A stretch of DNA of 48,068 bases from an uncultured Clostridia bacterium (GCA_945915065.1 CAMEER010000009.1:1-48068), one strand, 5' to 3'; numbered from the stretch's first letter, positions 8,798 to 17,218 are shown. Notes: generated by a model from the letters alone, not told the origin. Program-made: numbers and translations.

Positions 8798-8860
8798 GTG
8801 CATACTCCTTTCCTGAACAGTACGTCTCGGTTATGTCAAATGGTTTTATGAAAACAGCTT

Positions 8861-9427
8861 TTACTTGCAGCGGCCGATATATTCGCCGGTACGGGTGTCG
8901 ATGGTGATCTTGTCGCCGATGTTGATGAACAGCGGCACCTTCACCTCGGCGCCGGTCTCCACGGTGGCGGGCTTCAGGGTGTTAGTGGCGGTGTTGCCGG
9001 CCAGACCCGGCTCAGTCTCGGTGACCTCCAGATCCATAAAGTTGGGGCACTCCAGACCGAACACATTGCCCTTATAGCTCAGCACCTTGCACACGGTGTT
9101 CTCGGTGATGAAGCGGAAGGCGTCGCCCAGCAGATCCTTGCCCAGAGGCACCATGTCGAAGGTCTCCTGATCCATGAAGTAATACAGGTCGCCGTCATTG
9201 TAGCTATACGCCATGTCCTTGCGCTCCACGAACGCTTCCTCGAACTTGGCGGTGGGGTTGAAAGAGGTCTCGGTCACAGCGCCGGTCACAATATTCTTCA
9301 TCTTGGTACGGACGAAGGCCGCGCCCTTGCCGGGCTTGACGTGCTGGAACTCCACGACCTGCATGATCTTGCCATCCATTTCGAAGGTCTTGCCGTTTCT
9401 GAAATCACCGGCGGTAATAGTTGCCAT
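8861..9427 (-). CDS. efp: Elongation factor P
   Basis: 188 residues, the normal EF-P length. ATG at 9427 ([13 protein letters not shown]) is chosen: GGGAGGAA lies just upstream and the family starts here. The longer open frame to 9493 only covers the leader. The KPGKGAAF loop carries Lys34, the residue that is modified in many bacteria. EF-P enters ribosomes stalled at proline stretches and promotes peptide bond formation. No modifying enzyme gene is seen in the window. Aminopeptidase P lies just upstream on the same strand, a conserved Firmicutes neighbourhood (yqhT-efp), although efp has its own promoter here. Confidence 0.96.
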   Translation of the reverse strand: MATITAGDFRNGKTFEMDGKIMQVVEFQHVKPGKGAAFVRTKMKNIVTGAVTETSFNPTAKFEEAFVERKDMAYSYNDGDLYYFMDQETFDMVPLGKDLLGDAFRFITENTVCKVLSYKGNVFGLECPNFMDLEVTETEPGLAGNTATNTLKPATVETGAEVKVPLFINIGDKITIDTRTGEYIGRCK

Positions 9428-9507
9428 ATTGATATTCCTCCCATATAATGAGGGAACATCATGATTCCCTCGAATAAAATAAATTTCGGCCATAAAAAGC
9501 CTTATCT

Positions 9508-9536
9508 ATTTTACATGATGCTGTATTATTTGGCAA
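9508..9536 (-). promoter_or_regulatory. Promoter of efp
   Basis: Minus-strand TTGCCA (9536-9531), 17-nt spacer, TAAAAT (9513-9508). A small GAGGGAA/TTCCCTC hairpin follows in the leader near 9451-9473. Confidence 0.5.
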
Positions 9537-9578
9537 GTGCTTTGCCGTATTTTTTGCCAAAAAAGCGAAATTATTTAT

Positions 9579-10640
9579 TCACAGCACCAGCAGCGCCTTG
9601 GGCGCTTTGGTGATGATCCGGGCGCCCTCCGGCCGCAGGATCATCACATCCTCGATTCGGACGCCGAATCTGCCGGGAAGATAGATGCCCGGCTCGGCGC
9701 TGACCACCGCGCCGTCCGGCATAGGCTTGTCATTGCCGGGGGCGGCGTTGGGGGCTTCGTGGATATCGATGCCCAGACTGTGGCCGAAGCTGTGGCCGAA
9801 ACAGACGCCGTAACCCGCATCCTGAATGACCTTGCGGGCCGCGCCGTCAATGGCCGCGCCGGTAACGCCGGCCCTGGCGGCGGCGATCCCTGCCAGCTGA
9901 GCCTGCAGCACAATATCGTAGACGTTCCGCATCTCGTCACTGGGCCGGCCCAGCGCCACGGTGCGGGTCATGTCGCTGCAATAGCCCTTATACACGCAGC
10001 CGAAGTCCATGGTGATAAAGTCCCCCTCCCGCACCTTTCGCATACCGGGTACGGCGTGGGGCATGGAACCGTTGGGGCCGGAGGCCACGATGGTATCAAA
10101 CGAAGTCTTTTCCGCACCGGCGGACACCATCAGATAGTTGAGACGGGCGGCAATTTCCTTCTCCGTCATACCGGGGCGGATCTCCTTGAGGATCTGCGCC
10201 AGCGCGCCCTCGGCGATCCGCTGGGCGGCGATCATGCAGGACAGCTCCTCCTCGTCTTTGCTGCCCCGCAGCTCCGTCATCAGCGCCGAAGCGGGCGTCA
10301 GGGTACAGTGGAGCTTTTCGCTGTATACGGCGTGCTCCGCCACGGTCATGCGCTGATCCTCAAAGCCCACCTTCTCTGCGCCGCTCGCCGCCAGCGCCTC
10401 GTTGATCAGGGCGGAAAACGGCCTTTCCCGGCTCACCTCCCGGATCACGGCAGCGTCGCCGATGGCCATGCCCGCCGCCTCGGTATAGCGGCTGTCGGTA
10501 AAATACCAGCTTCCCCTGCGGGTCACCAGCGCTATACCTTCGCCCATAAAGCCGGCGGCGTAATAGCAGTTGGCCTCGCCGGTCAGCAGCATGGCGTCCA
10601 ATTCGTCCAGACGGGCGGCAATATGTTCCAGATGGTTCAA
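9579..10640 (-). CDS. Xaa-Pro aminopeptidase (M24 family)
   Basis: 353 residues, the length of B. subtilis YqhT. The start is taken as TTG at 10640, whose last two bases overlap the stop of yqeG (TTGA), with GGGGAGGGG upstream. The longer frame to 10715 overlaps yqeG and is not family-like. Pita-bread metal ligands are present: the two Asp around DFGCVYKGYCSDMTRT, His near 287 (GHSLG), Glu near 316 (AEPGIYLP) and Glu near 330 (RIEDV). It removes N-terminal residues preceding proline from peptides in the cytoplasm. It is translationally coupled to yqeG and adjacent to efp. Confidence 0.9.
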   Translation of the reverse strand: MNHLEHIAARLDELDAMLLTGEANCYYAAGFMGEGIALVTRRGSWYFTDSRYTEAAGMAIGDAAVIREVSRERPFSALINEALAASGAEKVGFEDQRMTVAEHAVYSEKLHCTLTPASALMTELRGSKDEEELSCMIAAQRIAEGALAQILKEIRPGMTEKEIAARLNYLMVSAGAEKTSFDTIVASGPNGSMPHAVPGMRKVREGDFITMDFGCVYKGYCSDMTRTVALGRPSDEMRNVYDIVLQAQLAGIAAARAGVTGAAIDGAARKVIQDAGYGVCFGHSFGHSLGIDIHEAPNAAPGNDKPMPDGAVVSAEPGIYLPGRFGVRIEDVMILRPEGARIITKAPKALLVL

Positions 10641-11152
10641 GCGATCCCCTCCCCGTCTTTTTCCCGCGCCATAGCCTTGAAGGGCGCCTGCATGGCGTGC
10701 AGCATCTTCTGCCACGGCGTTACCGCGCCGCCTGCCGGCTCCACCATCAACGCGGTGACGCCGGACAGATTGGCCGCCAGCACGTCCGTCAGCAGCTTGT
10801 CGCCCAGCATAGCCGTTTCACCGGCGGTCACGCCCGCCTTACCCATGGCCCGGCGCAGCCCCTTTGGCAGCGGCTTCTGAGCGTGACCCACATAGTCGAT
10901 ACCCAGTTGGTGACAAAACTCGTTCACCCGCTTGCCGCTGCGGTTGTTGGAGAGGATCATCACCGTGACCCCCGCCGCTTTCAGCCGGTCGATCCACGGC
11001 TTTACGCCCTCCGGCGGCGTTTTCACGGACTTGGGCGCCAGCGTATAGTCCAGATCGCACAGCAGCAGCCGAATACCCTTTTTTTGCAGCAGCTCCGGCG
11101 TTACGTTGTCATAGGCCGCCAGCAAACGGTCAGGCCGCAGGGAAACACGCAT
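10637..11152 (-). CDS. YqeG family HAD IIIA-type phosphatase
   Basis: 171 residues from ATG 11152, preceded by GGGAGAGGAG. The longer frame to 11194 would cover the promoter. HAD motifs: CDLDYT with Asp33 and Asp35 (nucleophile and acid), ILSNN (motif II), a lysine in KPLPKG (motif III) and MLGDKLLTD (motif IV). Members are small cytoplasmic phosphatases related to PGP phosphatases, and the substrate in bacteria is uncertain. It is the first gene of a coupled pair with the aminopeptidase. Confidence 0.88.
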   Translation of the reverse strand: MRVSLRPDRLLAAYDNVTPELLQKKGIRLLLCDLDYTLAPKSVKTPPEGVKPWIDRLKAAGVTVMILSNNRSGKRVNEFCHQLGIDYVGHAQKPLPKGLRRAMGKAGVTAGETAMLGDKLLTDVLAANLSGVTALMVEPAGGAVTPWQKMLHAMQAPFKAMAREKDGEGIA

Positions 11153-11184
11153 ATCTCCTCTCCCTTTCTCATAGGATTTTGTGT

Positions 11185-11213
11185 AGTATACCATTTTTCA
11201 CCTGAAAAAACAA
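11185..11213 (-). promoter_or_regulatory. Promoter of yqeG
   Basis: Minus-strand TTGTTT (11213-11208), 17-nt spacer, TATACT (11190-11185), 32 nt before the yqeG start. Confidence 0.5.
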
Positions 11214-11225
11214 GGGGGCGGGGTC

Positions 11226-11960
11226 ATGCAGTTCTATCTGGCGGCGGGCATAGGCGACACGCTGCCCCGGGGCCGGTTCCGTCCGGTGCGGGCGGCCTAC
11301 CGGCTGGGACCGCGGCTGCTGTCAGCCGTGGGAAACGCACCGGTACAGGGCGGGCTGATGCTGGTGGGCGACAGCCGGGAGTGCGGCAGTTCCGACGTGT
11401 TGGCCCGGGACATCATGCGGGAGTGTCTGCGCCGGAAATATGACGGTGTGGTGCTGGATTGGTACCATAACGGGGCTGATCGGGGTACATTAACGGCCCG
11501 AATCGGGCAATTATGCGCCCAATACGGCTGCCGTCTTTTCGTTCCGGAGCCCTACGCCGCCTATGCGGCTCACGCCACGGTGCTCATCAACACGGCTGTG
11601 ACGAACGGAACACTGAAAGGCTATCTCAACGACGCGGTACGGCGCTTCGGCGCATCCCGCATCGCGCTGGATCTGGAGCGGCTGCGGCTGGACTTCACGC
11701 TGCCCCACTCCTCCAATATCCGCCGCCCGCTGTCCGCACCGGAGCTGCGGCGGCTGAAGGAGGGAAAGCCGGTGTATGATTCTCAGGAGTTATGCGCCCG
11801 GTACTTCAACTACCGTTCGGGAAACGACAATCACTATGTGCTGTTTGACGATGCCCGTACCCTGCGGGCCAAAGCCTCCGCCGCGGAAAACATGGGCATC
11901 CGGGAGGGTTTTTTCATGCTGCCGGAGGTGGCGGACATCGCCGTAGAGCTGCTGGGATAG
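11226..11960 (+). CDS. Unrecognised protein with a GH18-like TIM-barrel pattern, catalytic Glu missing
   Basis: 244 residues, ATG at 11226 after a GGGGGCGGGG stretch. I do not recognise the family firmly. Two parts recall glycoside hydrolase family 18: DGVVLDWY near residues 77-84, where GH18 has DGxDxDxE, and a C-terminal stretch FDDARTLRAKASAAENMGI followed by FFMLPEVADI, like the last barrel strand of spore YaaH-type GH18 proteins. The third Asp and the catalytic Glu are replaced (V, Y), so it is probably not an active chitinase-type hydrolase. No signal peptide or membrane segment is visible. It is divergent from yqeG and ends in its own terminator. Its promoter could not be identified. 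Confidence 0.6.
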   Translation: MQFYLAAGIGDTLPRGRFRPVRAAYRLGPRLLSAVGNAPVQGGLMLVGDSRECGSSDVLARDIMRECLRRKYDGVVLDWYHNGADRGTLTARIGQLCAQYGCRLFVPEPYAAYAAHATVLINTAVTNGTLKGYLNDAVRRFGASRIALDLERLRLDFTLPHSSNIRRPLSAPELRRLKEGKPVYDSQELCARYFNYRSGNDNHYVLFDDARTLRAKASAAENMGIREGFFMLPEVADIAVELLG

Positions 11961-11980
11961 CGGCAAAGCAGGTGCGGCCC

Positions 11981-12014
11981 CTTTCTGCTGCCAGGCGGCA
12001 GAAAGGTTTTCTTT
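11981..12014 (+). terminator. Terminator of the 11226-11960 gene
   Basis: 10-bp stem CTTTCTGCTG / CGGCAGAAAG (one G-T pair), loop near 11991-11995, followed by GTTTTCTTT. Confidence 0.7.
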
Positions 12015-12025
12015 CCCTATCTGCA

Positions 12026-12060
12026 AAAAAATCGCCACCCGATCGGGTGGCGGTTTCTTT
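12026..12060. terminator. Terminator of rpsU (bidirectional)
   Basis: Perfect palindrome of eight pairs around GATC (12033-12052), with TTTTTTG following on the minus strand and TTTCTTT on the plus strand. Confidence 0.8.
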
Positions 12061-12063
12061 ACA

Positions 12064-12249
12064 TTAATAGTAACGCTTATTACGGTTCTTGCGGGCAGCC
12101 TCGGACTTCTTGCGGCGCTTGACACTGGGGCTTTCATAGCACTCTCTGCGGCGCACCTCGGCAACAATACCGGCCTTAGCGCAGCTTCTCTTGAAACGCT
12201 TCAGCGCGCTATCCAGAGATTCGCCTTCCTTGACATGAATTTCGGACAT
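12064..12249 (-). CDS. rpsU: 30S ribosomal protein S21
   Basis: 61 residues, very basic, full-length match to bacterial S21: [20 protein letters not shown], then [20 protein letters not shown] and an Arg/Lys-rich tail. It binds the small subunit near the anti-Shine-Dalgarno end of 16S rRNA. ATG at 12249 follows GGAGGGAGGG. It is monocistronic, with its own promoter and terminator. The leader holds two small hairpins (12270-12292, and an AGTCAT/ATGACT pair near 12299-12318). Confidence 0.97.
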   Translation of the reverse strand: MSEIHVKEGESLDSALKRFKRSCAKAGIVAEVRRRECYESPSVKRRKKSEAARKNRNKRYY

Positions 12250-12329
12250 CTATTTTCCCTCCCTCCGATGCACCCGGCTCGATCCAGGGTGCTCTTTAAG
12301 AGTCATACAGGCATGACTTAACGAATGAT

Positions 12330-12358
12330 ATTATACTGACTCCCCTGTATCTTGTCAA
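12330..12358 (-). promoter_or_regulatory. Promoter of rpsU
   Basis: Minus-strand consensus TTGACA (12358-12353), 17-nt spacer, TATAAT (12335-12330). A near-perfect sigma-A promoter. Confidence 0.8.
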
Positions 12359-12390
12359 GGGATTTTTTCACAAATTCCCGCAAAAGGGCG

Positions 12391-12420
12391 AAAAAGAGGG
12401 GCGGCAAACGCCCCTCTTTT
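12391..12420 (-). terminator. Terminator of leuS
   Basis: 12-bp stem AAAAGAGGGGCG / CGCCCCTCTTTT (12392-12403 with 12409-12420), with a T-rich run on the minus strand directly after the leuS stop region. Confidence 0.8.
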
Positions 12421-12428
12421 CGGAATCA

Positions 12429-14936
12429 TTACTTGGCGGGCTTGACGATCAGGTTGATGAGCTTGTTCTTCACCAGAATGGTCTTGACAATAGCCATACC
12501 GTCCATGGCCTTGTGCACCTTCTCCACCGCCTTGACGGCCTCCATAACGGTCTGCTCGTCGCTGTCCACAGGCACATTGATGGTGCCTTTCAGCTTACCG
12601 TTGACCTGAACGGCCATCTCCACGTTGGCGTCGATGGTCTTGGCCTCGTCATAAGCAGGCCAGGCCATCTGCATGGCCATCTTGCCCTTCTTGGCGGCAA
12701 AGCCGGTCAGCTCCCACATCTCCTCCACCATATGAGGGGCGAAGGGGGACAGCATCAGCATCAGCATGGACAGGTCGCCCTTGGTCAGGCCGTTGGCATA
12801 GAACGCGTTGACCAGTGCCATCAGGGCGGCAATGGCGGTGTTCATTTTCAGCTCGTCGATATCGCCGGTGACCTTTTTGATGGTCTTGTGGATGATGGAC
12901 TCGTTCTTGGCGGAGATCTCGTCACTGTCGGCGGCCAGCTCCATCAGGTTCCAGCAGCGGTCCAGGAACTTCTTGCAGCCGCGGACGGCGTTGGTGGACC
13001 AGGTGGCGGTTTTTTCAAAGTCGCCGATGAACATGATATACAGGCGCAGCGTATCGGCGCCGAATTCCTTCACCACGTCGTCAGGGTTCACCACGTTGCC
13101 CAGAGACTTGGACATCTTCACGGAGGGACGCAGGGCCAGGCTGCCGTGGAGCCGGACCAGCTCCTCCTTCTCGGCCTCGGTCTTGGCGTTGCCCACATAG
13201 TAGGGATTCTCGCCCAGGATCATGCCGTGGCTGGTGCGCTTGGCGTATGGCTCCTTAGTATGCACCACACCGATATCGTACAGGAACTTATGCCAGAAGC
13301 GGGAGTACAGCAGATGCAGGGTGGTATGCTCCATGCCGCCGTTGTACCAATCCACGGGACCCCAGTATTCCTCGGCCTCCCTGGACACCAGCTCCTTGTC
13401 GTTGTCGGGATCCATATAACGCAGGAAGTACCAGCTGGAACCGGCCCAGTTGGGCATGGTGTCCGTTTCCCGCTTGGCAGGGCCGCCGCAGCAGGGACAG
13501 GTGGTGTTGACCCAGTCGGTCATGCGGGCCAGCGGGCTCTCGCCGTCGTCGGTAGGCTCATAGGCCTCCACCTCAGGCAGCACCAGAGGCAGCTGATCCT
13601 CGGGAATGGGCACCCAGCCGCACTTCTGGCAGTTGACCAGAGGGATCGGCTCACCCCAATAGCGCTGGCGGGAGAACACCCAGTCGCGCAGCTTGTAGTT
13701 GACCTTCTCCTTGCCGAAGCCCTGCTCCACCACATACTTCTTCATGGCGGGGATGGCCTCGCGGACAGTCATGCCGTTAAGGAAGCCGGAGTTGACCATG
13801 ACGGCGCTGTCGTCCTTGGCCACAAATGCCTCCTTGGTCACATCGCCGCCGGCCACCACCTCGATGATGGGCAGGCCAAACTTGGTGGCGAACTCCCAGT
13901 CGCGCTGATCGTGGCCGGGCACGCCCATGACGATACCGGTACCATAGCCCATCAGAACGTAGTCGGACACGAACATAGGCAGCGGCTTATGGGTGACGGG
14001 ATTGATGACCTCCACGCCCTCCAGACGGACGCCGGTCTTGTCCTTGTTCAGCTCGCCGCGCTCGAAATCGGACTTGCGGGCGGCCTCGGCCTGGTAGGCC
14101 TCCACCTCCGCCCGGTTGGGGATTTGGGGCAGCCACTTCTTCAGCAGGGGATGCTCCGGAGAGATGACCATATAGGTGGTACCGAACAGGGTGTCGGCAC
14201 GGGTAGTGTACACGGTGACGTCCTCGCCCATGTTGGTCTTGAAGGTGATGTCCGCGCCGGTGGAGCGGCCAATCCAGTTCTTCTGCTGGACCTTGACCCG
14301 CTCAATATAGTCCAGATCGTCCAGATCGTCGATCAGGCGCTGGGCATACTTGGTGATGCGCAGCATCCACTGGCTCTTTTCCTTCTGCACCACTTCGCCG
14401 CCGCAGCGCTCGCACACGCCGTTGACGACCTCCTCGTTGGCCAGCACCACCTTGCAGCTGGTGCACCAGTTGACGGCCATGGTGGCCTTATAGGCCATGT
14501 CGTGCTTGAACAGCTGCAGGAAGATCCACTGGGTCCACTTGTAGTATTCCGGGTCGGAGGTATTGACGCAGCGGTCCCAGTCAAAGCCGTAGCCCAGCAT
14601 TTTCAGCTGACGGGTGAAGTTGGCAATGTTATCGCGGGTAACAATGGCGGGATGAATGTGGTTCTTGATGGCATAGTTCTCCGTGGGCAGGCCGAAGGCG
14701 TCATAGCCGATGGGGAACAGAACATTATACCCCTCCATGCGCTTTTTGCGGGTCACGATGTCGATGGCCGTGAAGGGACGGGGATGGCCCACATGCAGAC
14801 CCTGAGCGGAGGGATAGGGGAACTCGATCAGGCCGTAGAACTTGGGTCGGGGATCGCCGGTGACGGCGCGGTAGGGCTTGGTTTTTTCCCAATTGTCCTG
14901 CCATTTCTTTTCAATGGCCGCAAAATCGTAATTCAT
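12429..14936 (-). CDS. leuS: Leucine--tRNA ligase
   Basis: 835 residues. Class I synthetase charging tRNA-Leu. The HIGH-equivalent is in PYPSAQGLHVGHPRPF near residues 41-56. KMSKSLGNV marks the second ATP-binding signature in the C-terminal third. The CP1 editing domain lies between them, with the T-rich editing-pocket region around VYTTRADTLFGTTY. CxxC pairs (CTSC, CERC; and CQKC, CPCC further on) suggest zinc-binding knobs. ATG at 14936, behind AAGGAGAAGCAATC. A leucine T-box lies upstream. Confidence 0.97.
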   Translation of the reverse strand: MNYDFAAIEKKWQDNWEKTKPYRAVTGDPRPKFYGLIEFPYPSAQGLHVGHPRPFTAIDIVTRKKRMEGYNVLFPIGYDAFGLPTENYAIKNHIHPAIVTRDNIANFTRQLKMLGYGFDWDRCVNTSDPEYYKWTQWIFLQLFKHDMAYKATMAVNWCTSCKVVLANEEVVNGVCERCGGEVVQKEKSQWMLRITKYAQRLIDDLDDLDYIERVKVQQKNWIGRSTGADITFKTNMGEDVTVYTTRADTLFGTTYMVISPEHPLLKKWLPQIPNRAEVEAYQAEAARKSDFERGELNKDKTGVRLEGVEVINPVTHKPLPMFVSDYVLMGYGTGIVMGVPGHDQRDWEFATKFGLPIIEVVAGGDVTKEAFVAKDDSAVMVNSGFLNGMTVREAIPAMKKYVVEQGFGKEKVNYKLRDWVFSRQRYWGEPIPLVNCQKCGWVPIPEDQLPLVLPEVEAYEPTDDGESPLARMTDWVNTTCPCCGGPAKRETDTMPNWAGSSWYFLRYMDPDNDKELVSREAEEYWGPVDWYNGGMEHTTLHLLYSRFWHKFLYDIGVVHTKEPYAKRTSHGMILGENPYYVGNAKTEAEKEELVRLHGSLALRPSVKMSKSLGNVVNPDDVVKEFGADTLRLYIMFIGDFEKTATWSTNAVRGCKKFLDRCWNLMELAADSDEISAKNESIIHKTIKKVTGDIDELKMNTAIAALMALVNAFYANGLTKGDLSMLMLMLSPFAPHMVEEMWELTGFAAKKGKMAMQMAWPAYDEAKTIDANVEMAVQVNGKLKGTINVPVDSDEQTVMEAVKAVEKVHKAMDGMAIVKTILVKNKLINLIVKPAK

Positions 14937-14977
14937 GATTGCTTCTCCTTTGTATCGTCATAAAATTTTTCAAAACA

Positions 14978-15278
14978 AAAGCCCCCGACCTCCAAAGAGG
15001 TCAGGGGCGCAAATGCGCGGTACCACCCTGTGTATGGCCGCTCGTTGCCGCAGCGGCCCTCACCAGCCCTTCGCCATCAAAGGGCTTCGCCGGTAACGGG
15101 GCGCGTCCGTCCCGCCCTGTTCAGGCGGAAAGCTCCGGGGCCAGTATCACGGAACGCTCCCGCCGGCTCACACCACACCGCCGGCTCTCTTAAGGCGAAC
15201 GATTCTCCGCTTTTTTCCCATCATCGCTGTGTTTCAGGTTTTTTCTCGTTTGCTGTGCTTTCTTGCTTTGCAAAACAT
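14978..15278 (-). promoter_or_regulatory. T-box leader of leuS, apparent CUG specifier
   Basis: The minus-strand leader carries the T-box sequence AGGGTGGTACCGCG (15029-15016), followed by a GC-rich terminator stem (about 15008-14981) and a T-run. Upstream, AGAGAGCCGGC and GTGTGAGCCGGC look like the AG bulge and distal part of Stem I. The stretch GATACTGGCCCCGGAGC then places CTG (15144-15142) in the specifier position, a leucine codon that fits the gene. Uncharged tRNA-Leu would favour antitermination. With the promoter and the plus-strand signals at 15343-15400, this accounts for the gene-free stretch 14937-15410. Confidence 0.93.
14979..15008 (-). terminator. T-box terminator of leuS
   Basis: Minus-strand stem GCCCCTGACCTC / GAGGTCGGGGGC with a short loop, followed by TTTTG. 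This is the alternative fold to the T-box antiterminator. Confidence 0.8.
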
Positions 15279-15285
15279 TGCTCAC

Positions 15286-15314
15286 ATTGTACCCACTTTC
15301 CCGCCGTTTGTCAA
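15286..15314 (-). promoter_or_regulatory. Promoter of leuS
   Basis: Minus-strand TTGACA (15314-15309), 17-nt spacer, TACAAT (15291-15286), placing the T-box at the RNA 5' end. Confidence 0.7.
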
Positions 15315-15342
15315 GGGATTTTCACCCCGGAAGTACATCTTT

Positions 15343-15350
15343 CATACAAT
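15343..15350 (+). promoter_or_regulatory. Possible sporulation-sigma -10 element (CATACAAT)
   Basis: CATACAAT matches the -10 consensus of the mother-cell sigma factors E and K. It lies 61 nt before the start of the 15411 gene. No convincing -35 is visible, and no good sigma-A pair was found. Confidence 0.3.
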
Positions 15351-15410
15351 GGAGCGTACCAATATCAACGGCGGCGCGGACTGCGCCGTCAGACAGGAGG
15401 TTTCTTCTTT

Positions 15411-15797
15411 ATGGCAGCACAGGAATTTTCCCTGCAGCAGCTGCAGCCCTTTCTGGACGGGAATCCGGGGCGCGGCGTACTGCGGGTGCAGGTATCCACC
15501 GCGTCGGGATCGTTCCCCGTACCGCGGGCGCTGGTGGAGGTGGCGGTAATGCTGGGCAACGCCCGGGTACTGCTGTACCGCAAGCGCACTGACAGCAGCG
15601 GCATCGCCGACGGCTTTGTTCTGCCGGCAAAACCCTTTGACGAATCCCAAAGTCCCCGCACTGCCGGCAGCAGCATGGCCAACTATGTGGTGTCGGTCAG
15701 CCATCCCGGCTATGAGAGCGTTACCGATCTGCCGGCCGGGGTATTCATCAATACCAAAACCATTCTGCCGGTGACCCTGACGCCGGCCACCATGTGA
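15411..15797 (+). CDS. Small beta-rich protein, carboxypeptidase-regulatory-like, possible spore-envelope component
   Basis: 128 residues, ATG at 15411 with AGGAGG 10 nt upstream; the longer open frame runs through the T-box region and is not coding. No catalytic motif is visible. The sequence alternates hydrophobic strands (VLRVQVST, ALVEVAVMLG, RVLLYRKRTDSSGIADGFVLP, NYVVSVSHPGYESV), the pattern of the Ig-like carboxypeptidase regulatory/transthyretin fold. There is no signal peptide. Its stop is followed within 12 nt by the start of the SpoIID-like peptidoglycan-binding gene, with that gene's ribosome site overlapping the junction, so the two are probably made together. Function is not known; an association with the spore envelope or cell wall is inferred from the neighbour only. 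Confidence 0.65.
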   Translation: MAAQEFSLQQLQPFLDGNPGRGVLRVQVSTASGSFPVPRALVEVAVMLGNARVLLYRKRTDSSGIADGFVLPAKPFDESQSPRTAGSSMANYVVSVSHPGYESVTDLPAGVFINTKTILPVTLTPATM

Positions 15798-15808
15798 GGA
15801 GGGCCGTC

Positions 15809-17152
15809 ATGCCGACACTTCCGGTGGTTCCCACCACCATCACCGTCCATCTGGGAATGCCTGACAGCAACGCCCCCAATGTGACCATCCCCTTTACCAG
15901 CTATATCAAGAACGTAGCCTCCCATGAGCTGTACCCTACCTGGCCGGAGTCGGCGCTGCGGGCCAACATCATGGCCCAGATCTCCTTCGCCCTCAACCGG
16001 ATCTATACGGAGTATTACCGCAGCCGCGGCTATGACTTTGATATCACCAGCACCACGCAGCGGGATCAGGCCTATGTCTCCGGCGGCAATGTATTTGAGA
16101 ACATCAGTCAGATCGTGGACGATATTTTCAACAACTACATCGTGCGGCAGGGCTATGTGGAGCCGCTGTTCGCCTCTTTCTGCGACGGAGTGCGCACCCA
16201 GTGCAGCGGGCTGAGTCAATGGGGCAGTGTGGACCTGGCGGAGGAGGGCTACATCCCTTATGAGATCCTGCAGTACTACTACGGTGACGACATCAATATC
16301 GTCTTTGACGCTCCGGTCAGCGACAACATTCCCTCCTATCCGGGGCGGCCGCTGGAGCGGGGCTCCTATGGCCAGAGCGTGCGTACCATTCAGCAGCAGC
16401 TCAATCGCATCCACGAAAACTATCCCGGCATCCCCGTTATCTCGCCGGTGTCCAACGTATTCGACCGGAACACGGAGGATGCGGTGCGGGAGTTTCAGCG
16501 GGTGTTCAATCTGGACGCCGACGGCATCGTGGGCAAGGCCACATGGTACAAGATCAAGGAGATATGGACGGGCGTCAAGCAGCTGTCCGAATTGGCCAGC
16601 GAGGGGCTGACGCTCACTGAGGTACAGCCCGTTTTCCCAGAGGTGCTGCGCTTTGGCGACAAGGGCGTGGCCGTCAGCAGCATACAGTACTACCTTGCGT
16701 TTCTGGGGTACTTCCTGCCGGAGCTGCCGCATATCGCCATTACCGGCACCTTCGATGAAGCAACCTGCGATGCGGTGTTCACCTTTCAGCGCATCTACGG
16801 CCTGCCGGTGGACGGCGTGGTGGGCCGTGACACCTGGAACAAGCTGCTGAACGTATACGATCAGCTGCTGCGGGACCTTCCCCGGAACTATCAGAACTTC
16901 ATCGGGCAGATCTATCCGGGGCGGTTTCTGTCGCTGGGCGATGAGGGCGCCGCCGTGCGGCAATTGCAGCAGAATCTGCGGAAGATTGCGGCGCAGGACC
17001 CGTCCATTCCCACGGTAGAGGTGGACGGGATATTCGGCGAAGCCACCCGGCAGGCCGTGCTGGCCCTGCAGCGTCAGCTGGGCATCGACGAAAGCGGCGC
17101 GGTGGGGCCGGTGCTATGGACCAGAGCCGCGGAGCTGGCATCGGGGTTGTGA
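15809..17152 (+). CDS. SpoIID-like domain protein with three peptidoglycan-binding repeats
   Basis: 447 residues from ATG 15809, with GAGGAGGG directly upstream; a GTG at 15794 would place the ribosome site inside the gene. Residues about 25-125 resemble the SpoIID/LytB domain (SYIKNVASHELYPTW, then ALRANIMAQISFALNRIY and a QAYV segment), which in SpoIID cleaves denuded peptidoglycan. Three PG_binding_1 repeats follow, each with the DGIVG/DGVVG/SGAVG-x-x-TW type ending (about 185-260, 280-350 and 375-440). No signal peptide or membrane anchor is seen, which is odd for a wall enzyme and suggests mother-cell action or non-classical export. It is coupled to the 128-residue protein upstream. Confidence 0.75.
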   Translation: MPTLPVVPTTITVHLGMPDSNAPNVTIPFTSYIKNVASHELYPTWPESALRANIMAQISFALNRIYTEYYRSRGYDFDITSTTQRDQAYVSGGNVFENISQIVDDIFNNYIVRQGYVEPLFASFCDGVRTQCSGLSQWGSVDLAEEGYIPYEILQYYYGDDINIVFDAPVSDNIPSYPGRPLERGSYGQSVRTIQQQLNRIHENYPGIPVISPVSNVFDRNTEDAVREFQRVFNLDADGIVGKATWYKIKEIWTGVKQLSELASEGLTLTEVQPVFPEVLRFGDKGVAVSSIQYYLAFLGYFLPELPHIAITGTFDEATCDAVFTFQRIYGLPVDGVVGRDTWNKLLNVYDQLLRDLPRNYQNFIGQIYPGRFLSLGDEGAAVRQLQQNLRKIAAQDPSIPTVEVDGIFGEATRQAVLALQRQLGIDESGAVGPVLWTRAAELASGL

Positions 17153-17186
17153 AAGTCCGCAAAAGGGCTGCCGTCGCTATCCATCA

Positions 17187-17218
17187 GAAAAGCACCGTCA
17201 TGCCTGACGGTGCTTTTT
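17187..17218. terminator. Bidirectional terminator between the SpoIID-like gene and rsfS
   Basis: 13-bp perfect stem AAAAGCACCGTCA / TGACGGTGCTTTT (17188-17200 with 17205-17217), 4-nt loop, ending two convergent units. Confidence 0.85.

Noticed and set aside
12513-14963. 816-codon plus-strand frame opposite leuS
   Set aside because: Antisense shadow of a certain gene; His/Gly/Leu-rich low-information protein without motif or ribosome site.
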